From Succinivibrionaceae bacterium (GTDB taxonomy: Bacteria; Pseudomonadota; Gammaproteobacteria; Enterobacterales; Succinivibrionaceae), in assembly GCA_019420905.1 (NCBI GenBank), contig JAHZGH010000009.1:62001-126000 (forward strand): a stretch of 64,000 nucleotides of DNA, read 5' to 3'. Below are positions 1 through 9,507 of the stretch, piece after piece. The translations under genes and the position numbers were made by a program. Every line of letters starts with the position of its first letter. Within the stretch, counting starts at the first letter, position 1. The notes below the pieces were generated by a model, which worked only from the letters and a program-made list of their open reading frames with translations, ran no database searches and was not told the origin of the DNA.

Positions 1-1394
1 ATAAGCAAATAATTTTCGATGAAGCACATGAACTCTCCGCTATAGGAAGAGAGCATCTTTCTTCGCATTTAGGCAGCTTCAATATCAAGATATTAAATCA
101 GGAATTAGGCAGTTATCTGAAAAAAGACAAGCTTAAGATACAGGAGCCTTTCCGTGAAGCATACAAAGATGTGCAGGAAAGCTTTGCCGATATGCTTGAA
201 TATTTAAAAACTCTTGATGATGGATCCGGCAATGCTCGAAATCTCCTAGCATATAAATACAGTGATTATGCAGAGCCGTTTAACAATGAAGATCCTTATT
301 ATTCAAAGAAAAATGAGAAGTTTTTAGATCTTGCTCGCTCAATGTATATTTCTTTAAGAAATTTTAAGAATTATATTAAATCTATAAAAGAGCAGGATGA
401 GGAGTACCTAGGGAAGCTGTATGATTATATTGACGAGCTGGCCTCTACCTTAGTCTCCTGCATGACAATAGATGATAAAAGCGATACTAAGCCTGCAGTA
501 GCGTCTCTTACAGTATATAAGCTCGGCTTTGAGATGAGAGTCACGCCATTAGAAGTTGCTGATATCTTTGGCGTATATTTGAAAAACTGCCAGAATAACG
601 ATATGGGAGTAGTTTTAACTTCGGCAACATTGAGCGTAGATCATAATTTTATTAAATTAAAAACCGATCTTGGTATACCTAAAGAAGACGTTGATTATAT
701 TGAAGTTCCAGCTTTTTTTGACTACGAGCATCAAGCTGCTTTATATATCTCAGACAGCTTTCCTGAAATAAATCTTCCTAATCGTGAAAAATATTTATGG
801 GCTAAGGTACGTGATTTTGTCAAGCATGCACCTGGCGGAGTTTTTATTTTGACTACTTCTATTTCCGCTTTAAACCGTTTAGCAAAAGTTATTCGTGAGG
901 ATAAGGAGCAAAAGCGTCAGGTTTTATGTCAGTATGAGCATTTATCCAATACTAAAATGTTAAATGCCTTCAAGGAAAATGGCAATGCAATACTAATCGG
1001 AAGCATTTCTTTTTGGGCAGGTGTTGATGTTAGGGGGGATGCTTTAAGTTTGGTAATTATTGATAAATTGCCTTTTACCTCGCCGCAGGACCCAATATTT
1101 TCTGCACGCTGCCGCCATTTTGAGCATAAATCTGAAGGCAATAAGAATCGCAGCTTTATGGATATCAGCATACCTGAGGCTGTGATTTGTCTGCGTCAGG
1201 GAGTAGGCCGATTAATTAGACATGAAAAAGACTGCGGCGCTATGGTAATATGTGATCCGCGTATTAAAAAGCGTGGGTACGGCAATATATTTTTAAACAG
1301 TCTGCCGCCTATGAAAAGAATGAACACCCCGCAGGAACTCTTAAAATTTTTACATAATCTAGGAGAGAGTAAGCATGAACCTTGTTGCGATTGA
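1..1394 (+). CDS. yoaA: ATP-dependent DNA helicase YoaA (DinG/XPD-like), 3' part
   Basis: Superfamily 2 DNA helicase involved in DNA repair, truncated by the window start. The frame is open from base 3 and begins with the Walker B motif (IIFDEAH). Motif III (VVLTSATLS, about base 608) and motif VI (QGVGRLIRH, about base 1197) follow, so the C-terminal helicase domain is complete. Walker A and the Fe-S cysteines of this family would lie upstream of the window. A GTG at 171 is internal and is not the start. The 3' end overlaps tsaB by 20 bases; yoaA-tsaB adjacency is also seen in E. coli, which favours YoaA over DinG. Confidence 0.88.
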   Translation, partial: KQIIFDEAHELSAIGREHLSSHLGSFNIKILNQELGSYLKKDKLKIQEPFREAYKDVQESFADMLEYLKTLDDGSGNARNLLAYKYSDYAEPFNNEDPYYSKKNEKFLDLARSMYISLRNFKNYIKSIKEQDEEYLGKLYDYIDELASTLVSCMTIDDKSDTKPAVASLTVYKLGFEMRVTPLEVADIFGVYLKNCQNNDMGVVLTSATLSVDHNFIKLKTDLGIPKEDVDYIEVPAFFDYEHQAALYISDSFPEINLPNREKYLWAKVRDFVKHAPGGVFILTTSISALNRLAKVIREDKEQKRQVLCQYEHLSNTKMLNAFKENGNAILIGSISFWAGVDVRGDALSLVIIDKLPFTSPQDPIFSARCRHFEHKSEGNKNRSFMDISIPEAVICLRQGVGRLIRHEKDCGAMVICDPRIKKRGYGNIFLNSLPPMKRMNTPQELLKFLHNLGESKHEPCCD

Positions 1395-2067
1395 TACTTC
1401 AACTGAAAACTGCTCCGTTGCGGTTTTATCTAAAAACGGCATCAAAGTTAAAAGTCAGATAACACCTCAGCATCATGCCGAACTCGTGCTGGAGATGGTA
1501 AATGATCTGCTAAAGCAAAGTCTTTTGGAGCTTAAGGATTTAGATGGAATTGTTATGGGATCTGGTCCAGGATCGTTTACAGGTGTTCGCATTGCTGCTT
1601 CAACCGCTCAGGGGCTGGCGCTGGGCTTGAATTTAAAGGTTTGTCTTATAAGCTCTTTATCAGCATTAGCAGCCCAAGCCTTAGACGGCGTTGATGAAGA
1701 TTATGCTATTGCTGCTATCGATGCTCGCATGGGAGAGGTTTATATTGCCATTTACAAGCGTGTCGGAGATAAATTGGAAGAGCTTTTGCCTCCAGAGGTA
1801 CTTACTCCTGATAAGGCCTGTCAAAAAATTGTAGAGGTTATTGGCGTTGCGCATGCTGTAGGCGGCGGCAGCGGTATGGAGCTTTTATATGAGGCTGGCT
1901 TAAATAAAAATATCCGCAAGAGAGCTGCTTTTCCTGATGCAGAATATTCCTTAAAATTAGGAAAAATAGATTTTGCTGCAGGTAAGGGCGTAGATGCACA
2001 AGAAGCCTTGCCTTTATATGTACGCAATGAAGTTACCTGGAAAAAAATTTCAGAGCAGGGCAAATAA
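1375..2067 (+). CDS. tsaB: tRNA threonylcarbamoyladenosine biosynthesis protein TsaB
   Basis: Partner of TsaD and TsaE in making the t6A37 modification of ANN-decoding tRNAs. It has the ASKHA-type N-terminus (MNLVAIDTSTENCSVAV) and the TsaB signature GSGPGSFTGVRIAAS near residues 62-77. At 230 residues it has the usual length (E. coli 231). The start lies inside the end of yoaA and has an AGGAGAG ribosome site, so the two are probably translationally coupled. A hairpin lies downstream at 2084-2111. Confidence 0.93.
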   Translation: MNLVAIDTSTENCSVAVLSKNGIKVKSQITPQHHAELVLEMVNDLLKQSLLELKDLDGIVMGSGPGSFTGVRIAASTAQGLALGLNLKVCLISSLSALAAQALDGVDEDYAIAAIDARMGEVYIAIYKRVGDKLEELLPPEVLTPDKACQKIVEVIGVAHAVGGGSGMELLYEAGLNKNIRKRAAFPDAEYSLKLGKIDFAAGKGVDAQEALPLYVRNEVTWKKISEQGK

Positions 2068-2083
2068 GCTTTAGTTCATAAAT

Positions 2084-2111
2084 AGATGGCAGATTTTTAT
2101 ATTTGCCATCT
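2084..2111 (+). terminator. Hairpin between tsaB and the MATE gene
   Basis: Inverted repeat AGATGGCA / TGCCATCT with a 12-base loop, 17 bases after the tsaB stop. It is not followed by a T-run, so it may be an attenuating or RNA-end hairpin rather than a strong terminator. Confidence 0.4.
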
Positions 2112-2138
2112 TGAATTGATCTTAAGTCAAGCGATCTT

Positions 2139-3485
2139 ATGTCGTCATCAATTTTTGAAAATATGCCGGTGCCTAGATTATTTTGGCATTGTGTGCTTCC
2201 TGTATCCGTAAGCATGCTCTGTGCTTCCATATATATAGTTATTGACGGTATGTTTGTCGGTCATTATATGGGGCACGAAAGCCTGGCGGCCATAAGCTTG
2301 ATGTGGCCTCTTTTGGCAGTATGCTTTTCATTAGGAGATTTGATTACCTCAGGCTCTTCAGTTCAGATAGGCATATATTTAGGCCGTCATGATAAAGAAA
2401 AAGCTGGGCGGATTTTTACAGTATGCGTAACAGCAATTGCTCTTTTAGCTTCGCTTATGGGAACGGCCTGCTATTTTTTTACAGATGATTTTTTGTATTT
2501 GCTGGGGGCTGATGCAAAAACTACTGCTTTAGGCATAAGCTATACTAAAAGCTATTGCTTCTTTATGCCTATGGTTACCTTGTTTTTTACGGTAAATAGT
2601 TATCTTCGGCTATGCGGCCTGCAAAAATACAGCATGTATATAAATATCTTTGTTTCGATTTTAAATCTAATCTTAGATTATATATTCATTGCTGTTTTAA
2701 GACAGGGCGTATGGTCAGCATCATTTACTACTTGCGTTTCAATGACTGCGGGGACTCTTATAGGAGCTGTGCCTTTTATCTTAAAAAAAACAGATCTGCG
2801 GTTTATTTTGGGAGGCTTTTCAAGCAGAATTTTCTATCGAATGCTGTTTAATGGCAGCTCGACGTTTTTAACTTCTAATTCTTGGTCAGTATTGCAGTTA
2901 TGTTTTAATACTATGCTGCTGCAATTAGGAGGAAGCCTTGCTGTAGGAGCAACAGCAGCAGTTATGTATTTAAATTCAGTTATTTCTATGCTGTTAATGG
3001 GAATGGCACAGGCACTGCAGCCGGCATTGAGCTATTGTTACGGAGCTAAACTTTTTAAGCGTGTTTATAGAATTAATCGTAAGGTATTATTGACCTCAGG
3101 CGTATTCTCTATTCTTTCCTGTGTAATTTTGGAGCTGTTTGGCGATTATGTCGTGCCTTTTTATGCGCAGGATGGGGATTATGCTTTTATGGAAATGATG
3201 AGGCTATGCTTGCGAATTATCGCTATTTCTTTTTTAGTTAATTGGATAGAAACCTGCTTAGACGTATATCTTACAGCTCTAGATTCTCCTGGCAGATCTT
3301 TTGTGGTTTCAATGTGCCGTACCATGATTTTCCCGCTTGCTTTTCTTTATATCTGTGCGCCTGTATTTGGTCTTGTAGGCATATGGCTGTCACCTACTTT
3401 TGCAGGAACAGCAAGTGCGATTGTCAGTATTTATGCAGCTAAATCCCTGTGGAAGGAGAAAATGGCTCAGTATAAGGCTGCATGA
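2139..3485 (+). CDS. MATE family efflux transporter
   Basis: Multidrug and toxin extrusion exporter of the inner membrane, driven by Na+ or H+ exchange. The 448 residues form about twelve hydrophobic segments in two MATE repeats. The N-terminus (PVPRLFWHCVLPVSVSML, then IYIVIDGMFVGHYMG) is typical of the MepA/NorM-like branch. Substrate cannot be read from sequence. The ribosome site ahead of the ATG at 2139 is weak, and the ATG at 2163 is an alternative start. It may be transcribed with yoaA-tsaB, though a hairpin intervenes. Confidence 0.87.
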   Translation: MSSSIFENMPVPRLFWHCVLPVSVSMLCASIYIVIDGMFVGHYMGHESLAAISLMWPLLAVCFSLGDLITSGSSVQIGIYLGRHDKEKAGRIFTVCVTAIALLASLMGTACYFFTDDFLYLLGADAKTTALGISYTKSYCFFMPMVTLFFTVNSYLRLCGLQKYSMYINIFVSILNLILDYIFIAVLRQGVWSASFTTCVSMTAGTLIGAVPFILKKTDLRFILGGFSSRIFYRMLFNGSSTFLTSNSWSVLQLCFNTMLLQLGGSLAVGATAAVMYLNSVISMLLMGMAQALQPALSYCYGAKLFKRVYRINRKVLLTSGVFSILSCVILELFGDYVVPFYAQDGDYAFMEMMRLCLRIIAISFLVNWIETCLDVYLTALDSPGRSFVVSMCRTMIFPLAFLYICAPVFGLVGIWLSPTFAGTASAIVSIYAAKSLWKEKMAQYKAA

Positions 3486-3655
3486 ATTTAAGAAATTTGC
3501 TGTTTTGATTTTAATTTATTGTTATTTAAGTATTTAAAGCTTATCTTGATTAAAGAGAAAAGATAATTTTTACGAATTTTAAATCATAAAGATATGTTCG
3601 TCTTCAGCATATTTTTATGTTGCTTGCAAATAAATATAAATTTTTATTTACGTAA

Positions 3656-3841
3656 TTAAAAATCTGCTAATAGGATCATTTTATTTGTGATAAATCCTGC
3701 CTTAGCTAAAGCATCATCTAAAGATTTTTATCAGGCTTTCATGTGCAAGATACAAAGCTGAATATCCGCAGATATCTGTGCGGTTAAGATTCAAATGCGG
3801 CGTATTTGCAGGCAGAATAATTTTTTTTTGCCTAAAATAAA
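3656..3841 (-). pseudogene. Decayed ankyrin-like coding remnant
   Basis: The reverse strand reads without interruption from 3841 to a stop near 3729 and contains RTDICGYSALYLAHESL, which resembles an ankyrin repeat (D-x-x-G-x-(S/T)-A-L-x-L-A). A shift of frame then restores a second open stretch (KSLDDALAKAGFITNKMILL) that stops at 3656. There is no start codon and no ribosome site. I read it as the tail of a gene broken by deletion and frameshift; the ankyrin assignment rests on one repeat only. Confidence 0.35.
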
Positions 3842-3909
3842 TTATAGTGAAGCTAATTTATTTTAAAGTTTCGATCTTAGCTGAAATTGCTGATACAGGG
3901 GAAATTTAC

Positions 3910-4755
3910 ATGGATATCAAGGAACAACTGAGACTCTTGGCTAAGAACAGCATTAATCTTGAGATTGCCGGTGACGCAGAGTATGAGCTAGGCGCAACCC
4001 GTTTTGGAGGTCAGCCAGATGTTCCTTCAGATTTTATTTGGCCAACTTATGAAGGAAAAGGCTATGACAATGTCGTAAAAAAAAGGCCTCTTTCTTTTCT
4101 TGCTCAGTTTAATTGTGAGAAGCTTGCGAAATATGATAAGGAGAATTTGCTTCCTAATCATGGCGTATTGTCCTTTTTTTATGAAACTATATCTCAGTGC
4201 TGGGGATTTGATCCTCAAGATAAGGGCTGTGCCCGCGTATACTGGTTTGAAGATATTTCTTCTTTGGCATCGGCAGCCTTTCCTAAGGATTTGACTGAAG
4301 ATTGCAGATTCCCCATGCTCAGAATTGTAATGAATTCTCAAACTTCTTATCCATCATGGGATGATCTTATAAAGCTAAAGCCGGAGGCTGAGTCTGTTGA
4401 TGATGACGTTTACGAAGAAGCTGAAAGAATCCTGCACGGAGAGGAGTCGAATCAATTCTCTCAATTGTTAGGCTGGCCTGACGTAATTCAAAACAGTATG
4501 TTTGATGATTGCGAGCTTATCAATCAGGGCTATTTTCTAGGCAGAGGTATAAGTGACATTCCCAAGAAAACCTTGCGGCAGGCCAGTGACGTTGCTTATG
4601 ACCGTTGGATGCTTTTATTTCAGCTAGATACAGTGGAGAGTAAAAATTTTGAACTTATGTTCGGGGATTGCGGACATATTTATTTTTATATCACTAAAGA
4701 AGATTTGGCTGCTAGAAGATTTGATCGAATTTGGCTGATTTTGCAGTGTTATTAA
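3910..4755 (+). CDS. DUF1963 (YwqG-like) protein
   Basis: Cytoplasmic protein of the DUF1963 family, function unknown. Family features visible are ATRFGGQPDVP near the start, RPLSFLAQFNC, a GxLSFFYE strand, GCARVYWFED and the closing GHIYFYI...RFDRIWLILQCY. The frame opens further upstream at a GTG (3847), but the ATG at 3910 is preceded by AGGGGAAAT and matches the usual N-terminus, giving 281 residues. It stands alone between gene-poor stretches. Confidence 0.78.
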   Translation: MDIKEQLRLLAKNSINLEIAGDAEYELGATRFGGQPDVPSDFIWPTYEGKGYDNVVKKRPLSFLAQFNCEKLAKYDKENLLPNHGVLSFFYETISQCWGFDPQDKGCARVYWFEDISSLASAAFPKDLTEDCRFPMLRIVMNSQTSYPSWDDLIKLKPEAESVDDDVYEEAERILHGEESNQFSQLLGWPDVIQNSMFDDCELINQGYFLGRGISDIPKKTLRQASDVAYDRWMLLFQLDTVESKNFELMFGDCGHIYFYITKEDLAARRFDRIWLILQCY

Positions 4756-5160
4756 AGACAGCTATAAGTTTTTTGCTGGTATTTTTATGATTATGCCTAT
4801 TGCTGTTTTGACTGTGGATAAGGCTGTATTGATAGACGGATTTAATATTAGCCTTACTGAGTAGCGGCATTTAAAGCAGCTTGAATAATACGCATTTTTT
4901 ATATTGAAAAAGTCCTGTAAGGGAGTCAGGCTTTTATTGTTATTAAGGCTTATGCTTATATTCAGAGACTAGAACAGATAAAATATTGCAAAGCATATAT
5001 TATAAAATTTTTATATTTTTATCTTAATTTTCAAAATATTATTTATTTATAAATACTAATATGCAGCTTTAGTTCTTCCGGATAATTTTTTTCTTTTTAT
5101 TAGATATTTTTATTGTTTAAATCTATTCTTAAAATATATTTGATATAAGGAGTAAAGATT
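4756..5160. other. Gene-poor stretch, DUF1963 to aldehyde dehydrogenase
   Basis: No convincing gene. A 25-codon open frame (4787-4864, + strand) has coding-like composition but no ribosome site and may be a remnant. A terminator-like hairpin lies at 4908-4935, and the rest is AT-rich and probably carries the promoter of the aldehyde dehydrogenase gene. Confidence 0.5.
4908..4935 (+). terminator. Rho-independent-type hairpin
   Basis: AAAAG-T-CCTG pairs with CAGG-CTTTT around a 9-base loop, with one bulged base, and runs into TTTTATTG. The A-run on the left makes it plausible in both directions. It lies about 150 bases after the DUF1963 stop. Confidence 0.45.
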
Positions 5161-6639
5161 ATGTTACCTGCAAATCTAAAGCTAAAAGATAAATATCAAT
5201 TATTTATTGATGGCAAGTGGTGCGATGCTAGTGACGGGGCGATCTTAAAAAGCTATTGCCCGGCAACTGGTGAATATTTGAGCTCCTTTGCTGATGCCAC
5301 AGTTTCAGATGTTGATAAGGCAGTAAAAGCAGCTCGCCGAGCTTTTGCTTCCTGGTCAAAGACTACAGTAAAAGAGCGAGCTGATATATTAAATAAAATT
5401 GCTGATATTATCGATGAGCATAAAGAAGAATTAGCCTTGATTGAGACTGTAGATAACGGTAAGCCGCTACGCGAAACTATGGCTATCGATATCCCTATGT
5501 CATCAGCACATTTCAGATATTTTGCGGGCGTAATCTTAGCTGAAGAAGGCTCAGCATCTGTTTTAGATGAAGCTTTCTTGTCAATTATTTTACGTGAGCC
5601 TATAGGCGTTGTAGGTCAGATTGTTCCTTGGAATTTCCCATTCCTGATGGGAGCTTGGAAACTAGCTCCGGTTATTGCAGCCGGTGACTGTACTGTATTT
5701 AAGCCGTCATCAACAACTTCATTATCAATACTGCGTTTTGCAGAGTTAATTGCTGATGTATTGCCTCCTGGCGTATTTAACTTAATTACTGGCGCCGGCA
5801 GCAAGGCAGGTCAATATCTCCTAGATCATCCGGATATTGATAAATTAGCTTTTACAGGTTCAACAGAGGTCGGACGCAATGTAGCTTTAGCTGCTGCTAA
5901 GCGGCTGATACCGTCAACCTTAGAGCTAGGCGGCAAATCTGCAAATATTTACTTTGATGATTGCCGTTTGGATCAGGCAATAGATGGTGCCCAGCTAGGC
6001 ATTCTCTTCAATCAAGGCCAAGTTTGCTGTGCAGGCTCAAGAATCTTCGTACAGGAGACTTTCTACGACAAGTTTGTCGGTAAGCTGGTAGACTGCTTCA
6101 ATAAGGTAAAAGTTGGTTTGCCATGGGAAGAGGGCGTTCAGATGGGCTCTCAGATCGACATGCGTCAGCTTCAAAAGATATTATCTTATATTGAATTTGC
6201 AAAACAGGATGGAGATAAGATCCTCTGCGGCGGCACGGCAGTTGGCGGAGATCTGTCTTGCGGTGCCTTTATGCGTCCAACTTTAATAGAATCAAAGAAT
6301 TGCCATCGCTGCGCTCAAGAGGAAATTTTTGGCCCAGTAGCAGTTGTTATTCCTTTTAAGGACGAGGATGAAGTTATCGCCATGGCTAATGACAGCGTTT
6401 ATGGCTTAGGCGGTGCAGTTTGGACGGTAGATATTAACAGAGCTATTCGCGTATCTCGTGCTATTCGTACCGGAAGAATGTGGGTCAATACTTACAATCA
6501 AATCCCTGAAGGATCACCTTTCGGCGGTTATAAAGAATCTGGTATCGGACGTGAGACTCACAAGATGATCTTGAATCATTATTCACAATTCAAGAATATT
6601 TTAATCAATCTCTCTGAAAAGCCGTCAGGATTTTATTAA
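5161..6639 (+). CDS. NAD(P)+-dependent aldehyde dehydrogenase
   Basis: Oxidises an aldehyde to the carboxylate in the cytoplasm. The 492-residue chain has all family landmarks: VPWNFPF near 155-161, cofactor lysine in FKPS (K181), FTGSTEVGR (231-239), the general base E255 in ELGGKS and the nucleophile C289 in GQVCCAGSR. EEIFGPV is present near the C-terminal third. Start ATG has AAGGAG seven bases upstream. It is a single-gene unit closed by the hairpin at 6677-6707. The sequence resembles betaine/phenylacetaldehyde-type dehydrogenases, but the substrate cannot be fixed. Confidence 0.9.
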   Translation: MLPANLKLKDKYQLFIDGKWCDASDGAILKSYCPATGEYLSSFADATVSDVDKAVKAARRAFASWSKTTVKERADILNKIADIIDEHKEELALIETVDNGKPLRETMAIDIPMSSAHFRYFAGVILAEEGSASVLDEAFLSIILREPIGVVGQIVPWNFPFLMGAWKLAPVIAAGDCTVFKPSSTTSLSILRFAELIADVLPPGVFNLITGAGSKAGQYLLDHPDIDKLAFTGSTEVGRNVALAAAKRLIPSTLELGGKSANIYFDDCRLDQAIDGAQLGILFNQGQVCCAGSRIFVQETFYDKFVGKLVDCFNKVKVGLPWEEGVQMGSQIDMRQLQKILSYIEFAKQDGDKILCGGTAVGGDLSCGAFMRPTLIESKNCHRCAQEEIFGPVAVVIPFKDEDEVIAMANDSVYGLGGAVWTVDINRAIRVSRAIRTGRMWVNTYNQIPEGSPFGGYKESGIGRETHKMILNHYSQFKNILINLSEKPSGFY

Positions 6640-6676
6640 TATAAATTTTGCATATTAGCTTTATTTAAATAAAAAG

Positions 6677-6707
6677 AAAGGCATAGTTAATTTTTAACTA
6701 TGCCTTT
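6677..6707. terminator. Bidirectional terminator
   Basis: Perfect 14-bp stem (AAAGGCATAGTTAA with its complement) and a 3-base loop, A-rich on the left and T-rich on the right, between the convergent aldehyde dehydrogenase and ribokinase genes. Confidence 0.85.
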
Positions 6708-6734
6708 ATTATTTATACGCAGAATATTTTGAAA

Positions 6735-7658
6735 TTACTTAAGTTCTTTTAAAAACTTTTCAACCTCGCTTAAATAAGGAATGGAGGAGCAGGCTCCTTT
6801 TTTAGTCACGGCCAAAGCTGAAGCTGCGGCGGCTAATTCTAAAGCTTGCTTAGGCTCAGCATTTTTTGAGAGCATAGCCATTAGATAACCTAAATAGGTA
6901 TCACCAGCAGCTGTAGTATCGATGGCTTTAACCTTAAAGGAATTTACAAAAATAGGATCTTTTGCTTCTTCTTTAAAATAAGAGCCGTGAACGCCTAAAG
7001 TGAGCACAATATTCGTATGCGGGAACTGTGAGGCTAAGGCAGAGATAAGATCTTCTGGCTTTGAGTCAACACTCATGCCTGCTATAGAAGAGCCTTCAAT
7101 TTCATTTACAATTAGGTAGCTGCATTTTTCTAAAGGAAGCTTTAAAAGCTCTGGAACAAAAGGGGAAACGTTAAAGCAGATTTTCAGTCCTCTCCGATAG
7201 CCTTCATTGATAAGATATTCGATATTATTGATCTCATTTTGCAGAATTAAGAAATCACCTTTTTCAAAGTTGGCTAGAGTGGCATCAATATGTTCTTTAG
7301 TTATGGCTTGATTGCTGCCTCCGAATAAAATAATACAATTTTGTCCTTCCTTGTTTACCTGAATCACAGTATGTCCTGAAGGTTCATCAAGATATTTAAT
7401 GTAGTCTAAATTGATATCATCGCTCTTTAGAGTGCTGATTAAAACCTCACTATCATTTTTTCCGACAGCTCCGGCATGATATACCAAGGCACCTGCTCTT
7501 TTGCAGGCAATTGACTGGTTTAAGCCTTTGCCGCCAGCAAAAACATTTCTATCTAAGGAAGAAGTAGTTTCTCCTGGCTGAACAAAGTGATCCATGCTGT
7601 AAACATAATCAATATTTAAAGAGCCGAAATTTAAAATCTTAGTCATATTCTTTTCCAT
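6735..7658 (-). CDS. rbsK: Ribokinase (PfkB family)
   Basis: Phosphorylates ribose to ribose 5-phosphate. It shows the PfkB signatures: an N-terminal GSLNIDYVY, the sugar-site AGGKGLNQS near residue 43, and the C-terminal DTTAAGDTYLG holding the anion hole and catalytic Asp. Length 307 is normal. The first ATG (7658) and a second in-frame ATG four codons on (7646, preceded by GGAAAAG) are both possible starts. The nucleoside hydrolase gene lies 247 bases upstream on the same strand, which suggests the ribose comes from ribonucleosides. Confidence 0.88.
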   Translation of the reverse strand: MEKNMTKILNFGSLNIDYVYSMDHFVQPGETTSSLDRNVFAGGKGLNQSIACKRAGALVYHAGAVGKNDSEVLISTLKSDDINLDYIKYLDEPSGHTVIQVNKEGQNCIILFGGSNQAITKEHIDATLANFEKGDFLILQNEINNIEYLINEGYRRGLKICFNVSPFVPELLKLPLEKCSYLIVNEIEGSSIAGMSVDSKPEDLISALASQFPHTNIVLTLGVHGSYFKEEAKDPIFVNSFKVKAIDTTAAGDTYLGYLMAMLSKNAEPKQALELAAAASALAVTKKGACSSIPYLSEVEKFLKELK

Positions 7659-7905
7659 ATATTTTTCTGGTGAGATTTAATTACTTCATTTTTTATAGAT
7701 ATGCAGTACTAATCTCTAAAATTAAACAAGGGAATAAATAAAACATGTAACCTAGCAGCAGTCATATTTTGATTTATTAGCATTGCTCATAAATAAAAAC
7801 GTAATAGTTAGATCCTAATGCAGGCATTGCTTTTTAAATCCGAGAGCCTGCTAAGGGTTCTCTTATAGAAGCTATTTAAATCTTTTTCTTTCAAATAACC
7901 TACTT

Positions 7906-8859
7906 TTAAAAGTCGGTATTGCCAATTCTCTTGAGTGCATCAATAACAAGCTCCCAAAAGCGTTTATGATCTAGCTTTAATGCAGCCTGGGTATGACAGT
8001 TTTCATAATTAGCTTTTCTAAAATCGCAGACAGTCATTCCTAATGTATAGCTGCCTGTAAGTTCGATATTTATAGGCAGACGTCTTGTTGTAATTAAAGA
8101 AGGATCAATTACGTAGGCAACAGCACAAGGGTCGTGGACTGGAGGAGCATCAAAGCCCTGTTCTGCTTTATATGTTTGTCCAAAAAATTTAATTAAGTCG
8201 CATATAAATTTGGCAGGCCTAGTATTTAATGCCGCAATTTGTGAAATTACATCTTTAGTAGCTAAAGCTTGATGTGTAAGATTTAGGCCAATCATGGTAA
8301 TAGGCCATTTTTCATTAAAAACAATATATGCAGCTTCAGGATCAATCTTTATGTTAAATTCGGCAACAGCAGACCAGTTTCCTTTATAGGAGCTTCCTCC
8401 CATTAACACAACCTCTTTAACTCTATCTACTATTTTAGGCTCAAGCCTTGCAGCTAAGGCTATATTAGTTAAAGGTCCTGTCGGCACTAAGGTTATACTC
8501 TTAGGCGGATTTTGCATAATTGTGTCAATAATAACCTGTACGGCATGTCTTTTATCTAAGACATGCACAGGAGCAGGCAGTTTTGGTCCATCAAGGCCGC
8601 TGTCACCGTGAATTATCGCAGCATTTTCATTATGGGAACGAACAATTGGACATGAAGCTCCTTTTGCAATAATAAGGTTTTTCATATTACAAACACGTGC
8701 TACCGCCAAGGCATTATGTGTTACTTTTTCAATATCTTGATTGCCTGCAACTGTAGTAACAGCTAATAAATCTATATTAGGATTACCCCAGGCTAACATC
8801 ATAGCAATGGCATCATCATGACCAGGATCGCAATCTAAAATAATCTTATTTTTTTCCAT
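7906..8859 (-). CDS. Pyrimidine/purine ribonucleoside hydrolase (Rih family)
   Basis: Cleaves the N-glycosidic bond of ribonucleosides, giving the base and ribose. The calcium-binding signature ILDCDPGHDDAIAMM is at residues 7-21, and NIHGESGLDGP-type (HGDSGLDGPKLP), EFNIKIDPEAA and APPVHDPCAV segments complete the active site. At 317 residues it is closest in look to RihA/RihB of E. coli. Together with ribokinase downstream it forms a ribonucleoside salvage pair. The base specificity is not determinable here. Confidence 0.9.
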   Translation of the reverse strand: MEKNKIILDCDPGHDDAIAMMLAWGNPNIDLLAVTTVAGNQDIEKVTHNALAVARVCNMKNLIIAKGASCPIVRSHNENAAIIHGDSGLDGPKLPAPVHVLDKRHAVQVIIDTIMQNPPKSITLVPTGPLTNIALAARLEPKIVDRVKEVVLMGGSSYKGNWSAVAEFNIKIDPEAAYIVFNEKWPITMIGLNLTHQALATKDVISQIAALNTRPAKFICDLIKFFGQTYKAEQGFDAPPVHDPCAVAYVIDPSLITTRRLPINIELTGSYTLGMTVCDFRKANYENCHTQAALKLDHKRFWELVIDALKRIGNTDF

Positions 8860-9507
8860 AGATACATGCCTATTGTTTGTTTTATGAATGCTTTAATTTT
8901 AAGAGAAAAAAATTTATAAAATATAAAAATACAAACTAAATTATAAATATAATGATATTAATATTTCTATGCTTTGCATGACTTATCACAAAAAGTATAA
9001 ATACATTATTTTTTATAAAGATTATTATGCGTTTTTGAAAGAAATCCTTTTGCTGAAGCTCCAATATCTTTATACAAAATAATTTAATATGGAGCCTGAA
9101 TGTTCCTGTATCTTCAAAACTCTGTTTTCCATTTACTGAAAGCCTGTCTTCAGAAGTTCTGCAGGCAGAAAAAGCGGAAAGCTAGAAATAAAAACATTGC
9201 ATACTGTATAAGGACTGCATCCTTACTAAACAAAACATTTGGACTTTTAAGGACATTGTTTAGACTAGTAAAACACTTGTGTGCAGGATGAGATGGATAT
9301 TATCGGCAGCAAGTCAGCTAAAATTAGATATACCGCTGCCGGATTAAAAAAACTGCATTCCGGCATGAAGCTTATATCTTTGTAGTTCTAGCTTTGCGGC
9401 ACAAAGCTTGTACAAGGATTTTGCTTAGGCTTAGGTAAAGCGCAGGCTGAATCGTTCTTTTTGATTTGATTATGTCAATGAGCTAATTAGAAGCTTCTTC
9501 TTTTCTG
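8860..9507. other. Gene-poor stretch with a promoter-like repeat
   Basis: No convincing gene. A 63-codon open frame at 9100-9291 lacks family resemblance. Bases 8975-8996 carry GCATGACTTATCACAAAAA followed by TATAAA, which closely matches the region ahead of the AraC gene at 12451. With no intact gene after it here, this may be the leader of a lost gene. Several short coding-like pieces (for example at 9298-9390) point the same way. Confidence 0.45.

Noticed and set aside
171..173. GTG as the start of the yoaA gene
   Set aside because: The frame continues upstream to the window edge and encodes the DEAH box.
9100..9291. 63-codon open frame as a gene
   Set aside because: No family resemblance; its composition (many Lys/Leu/Cys in AT-rich DNA) and position suggest chance.
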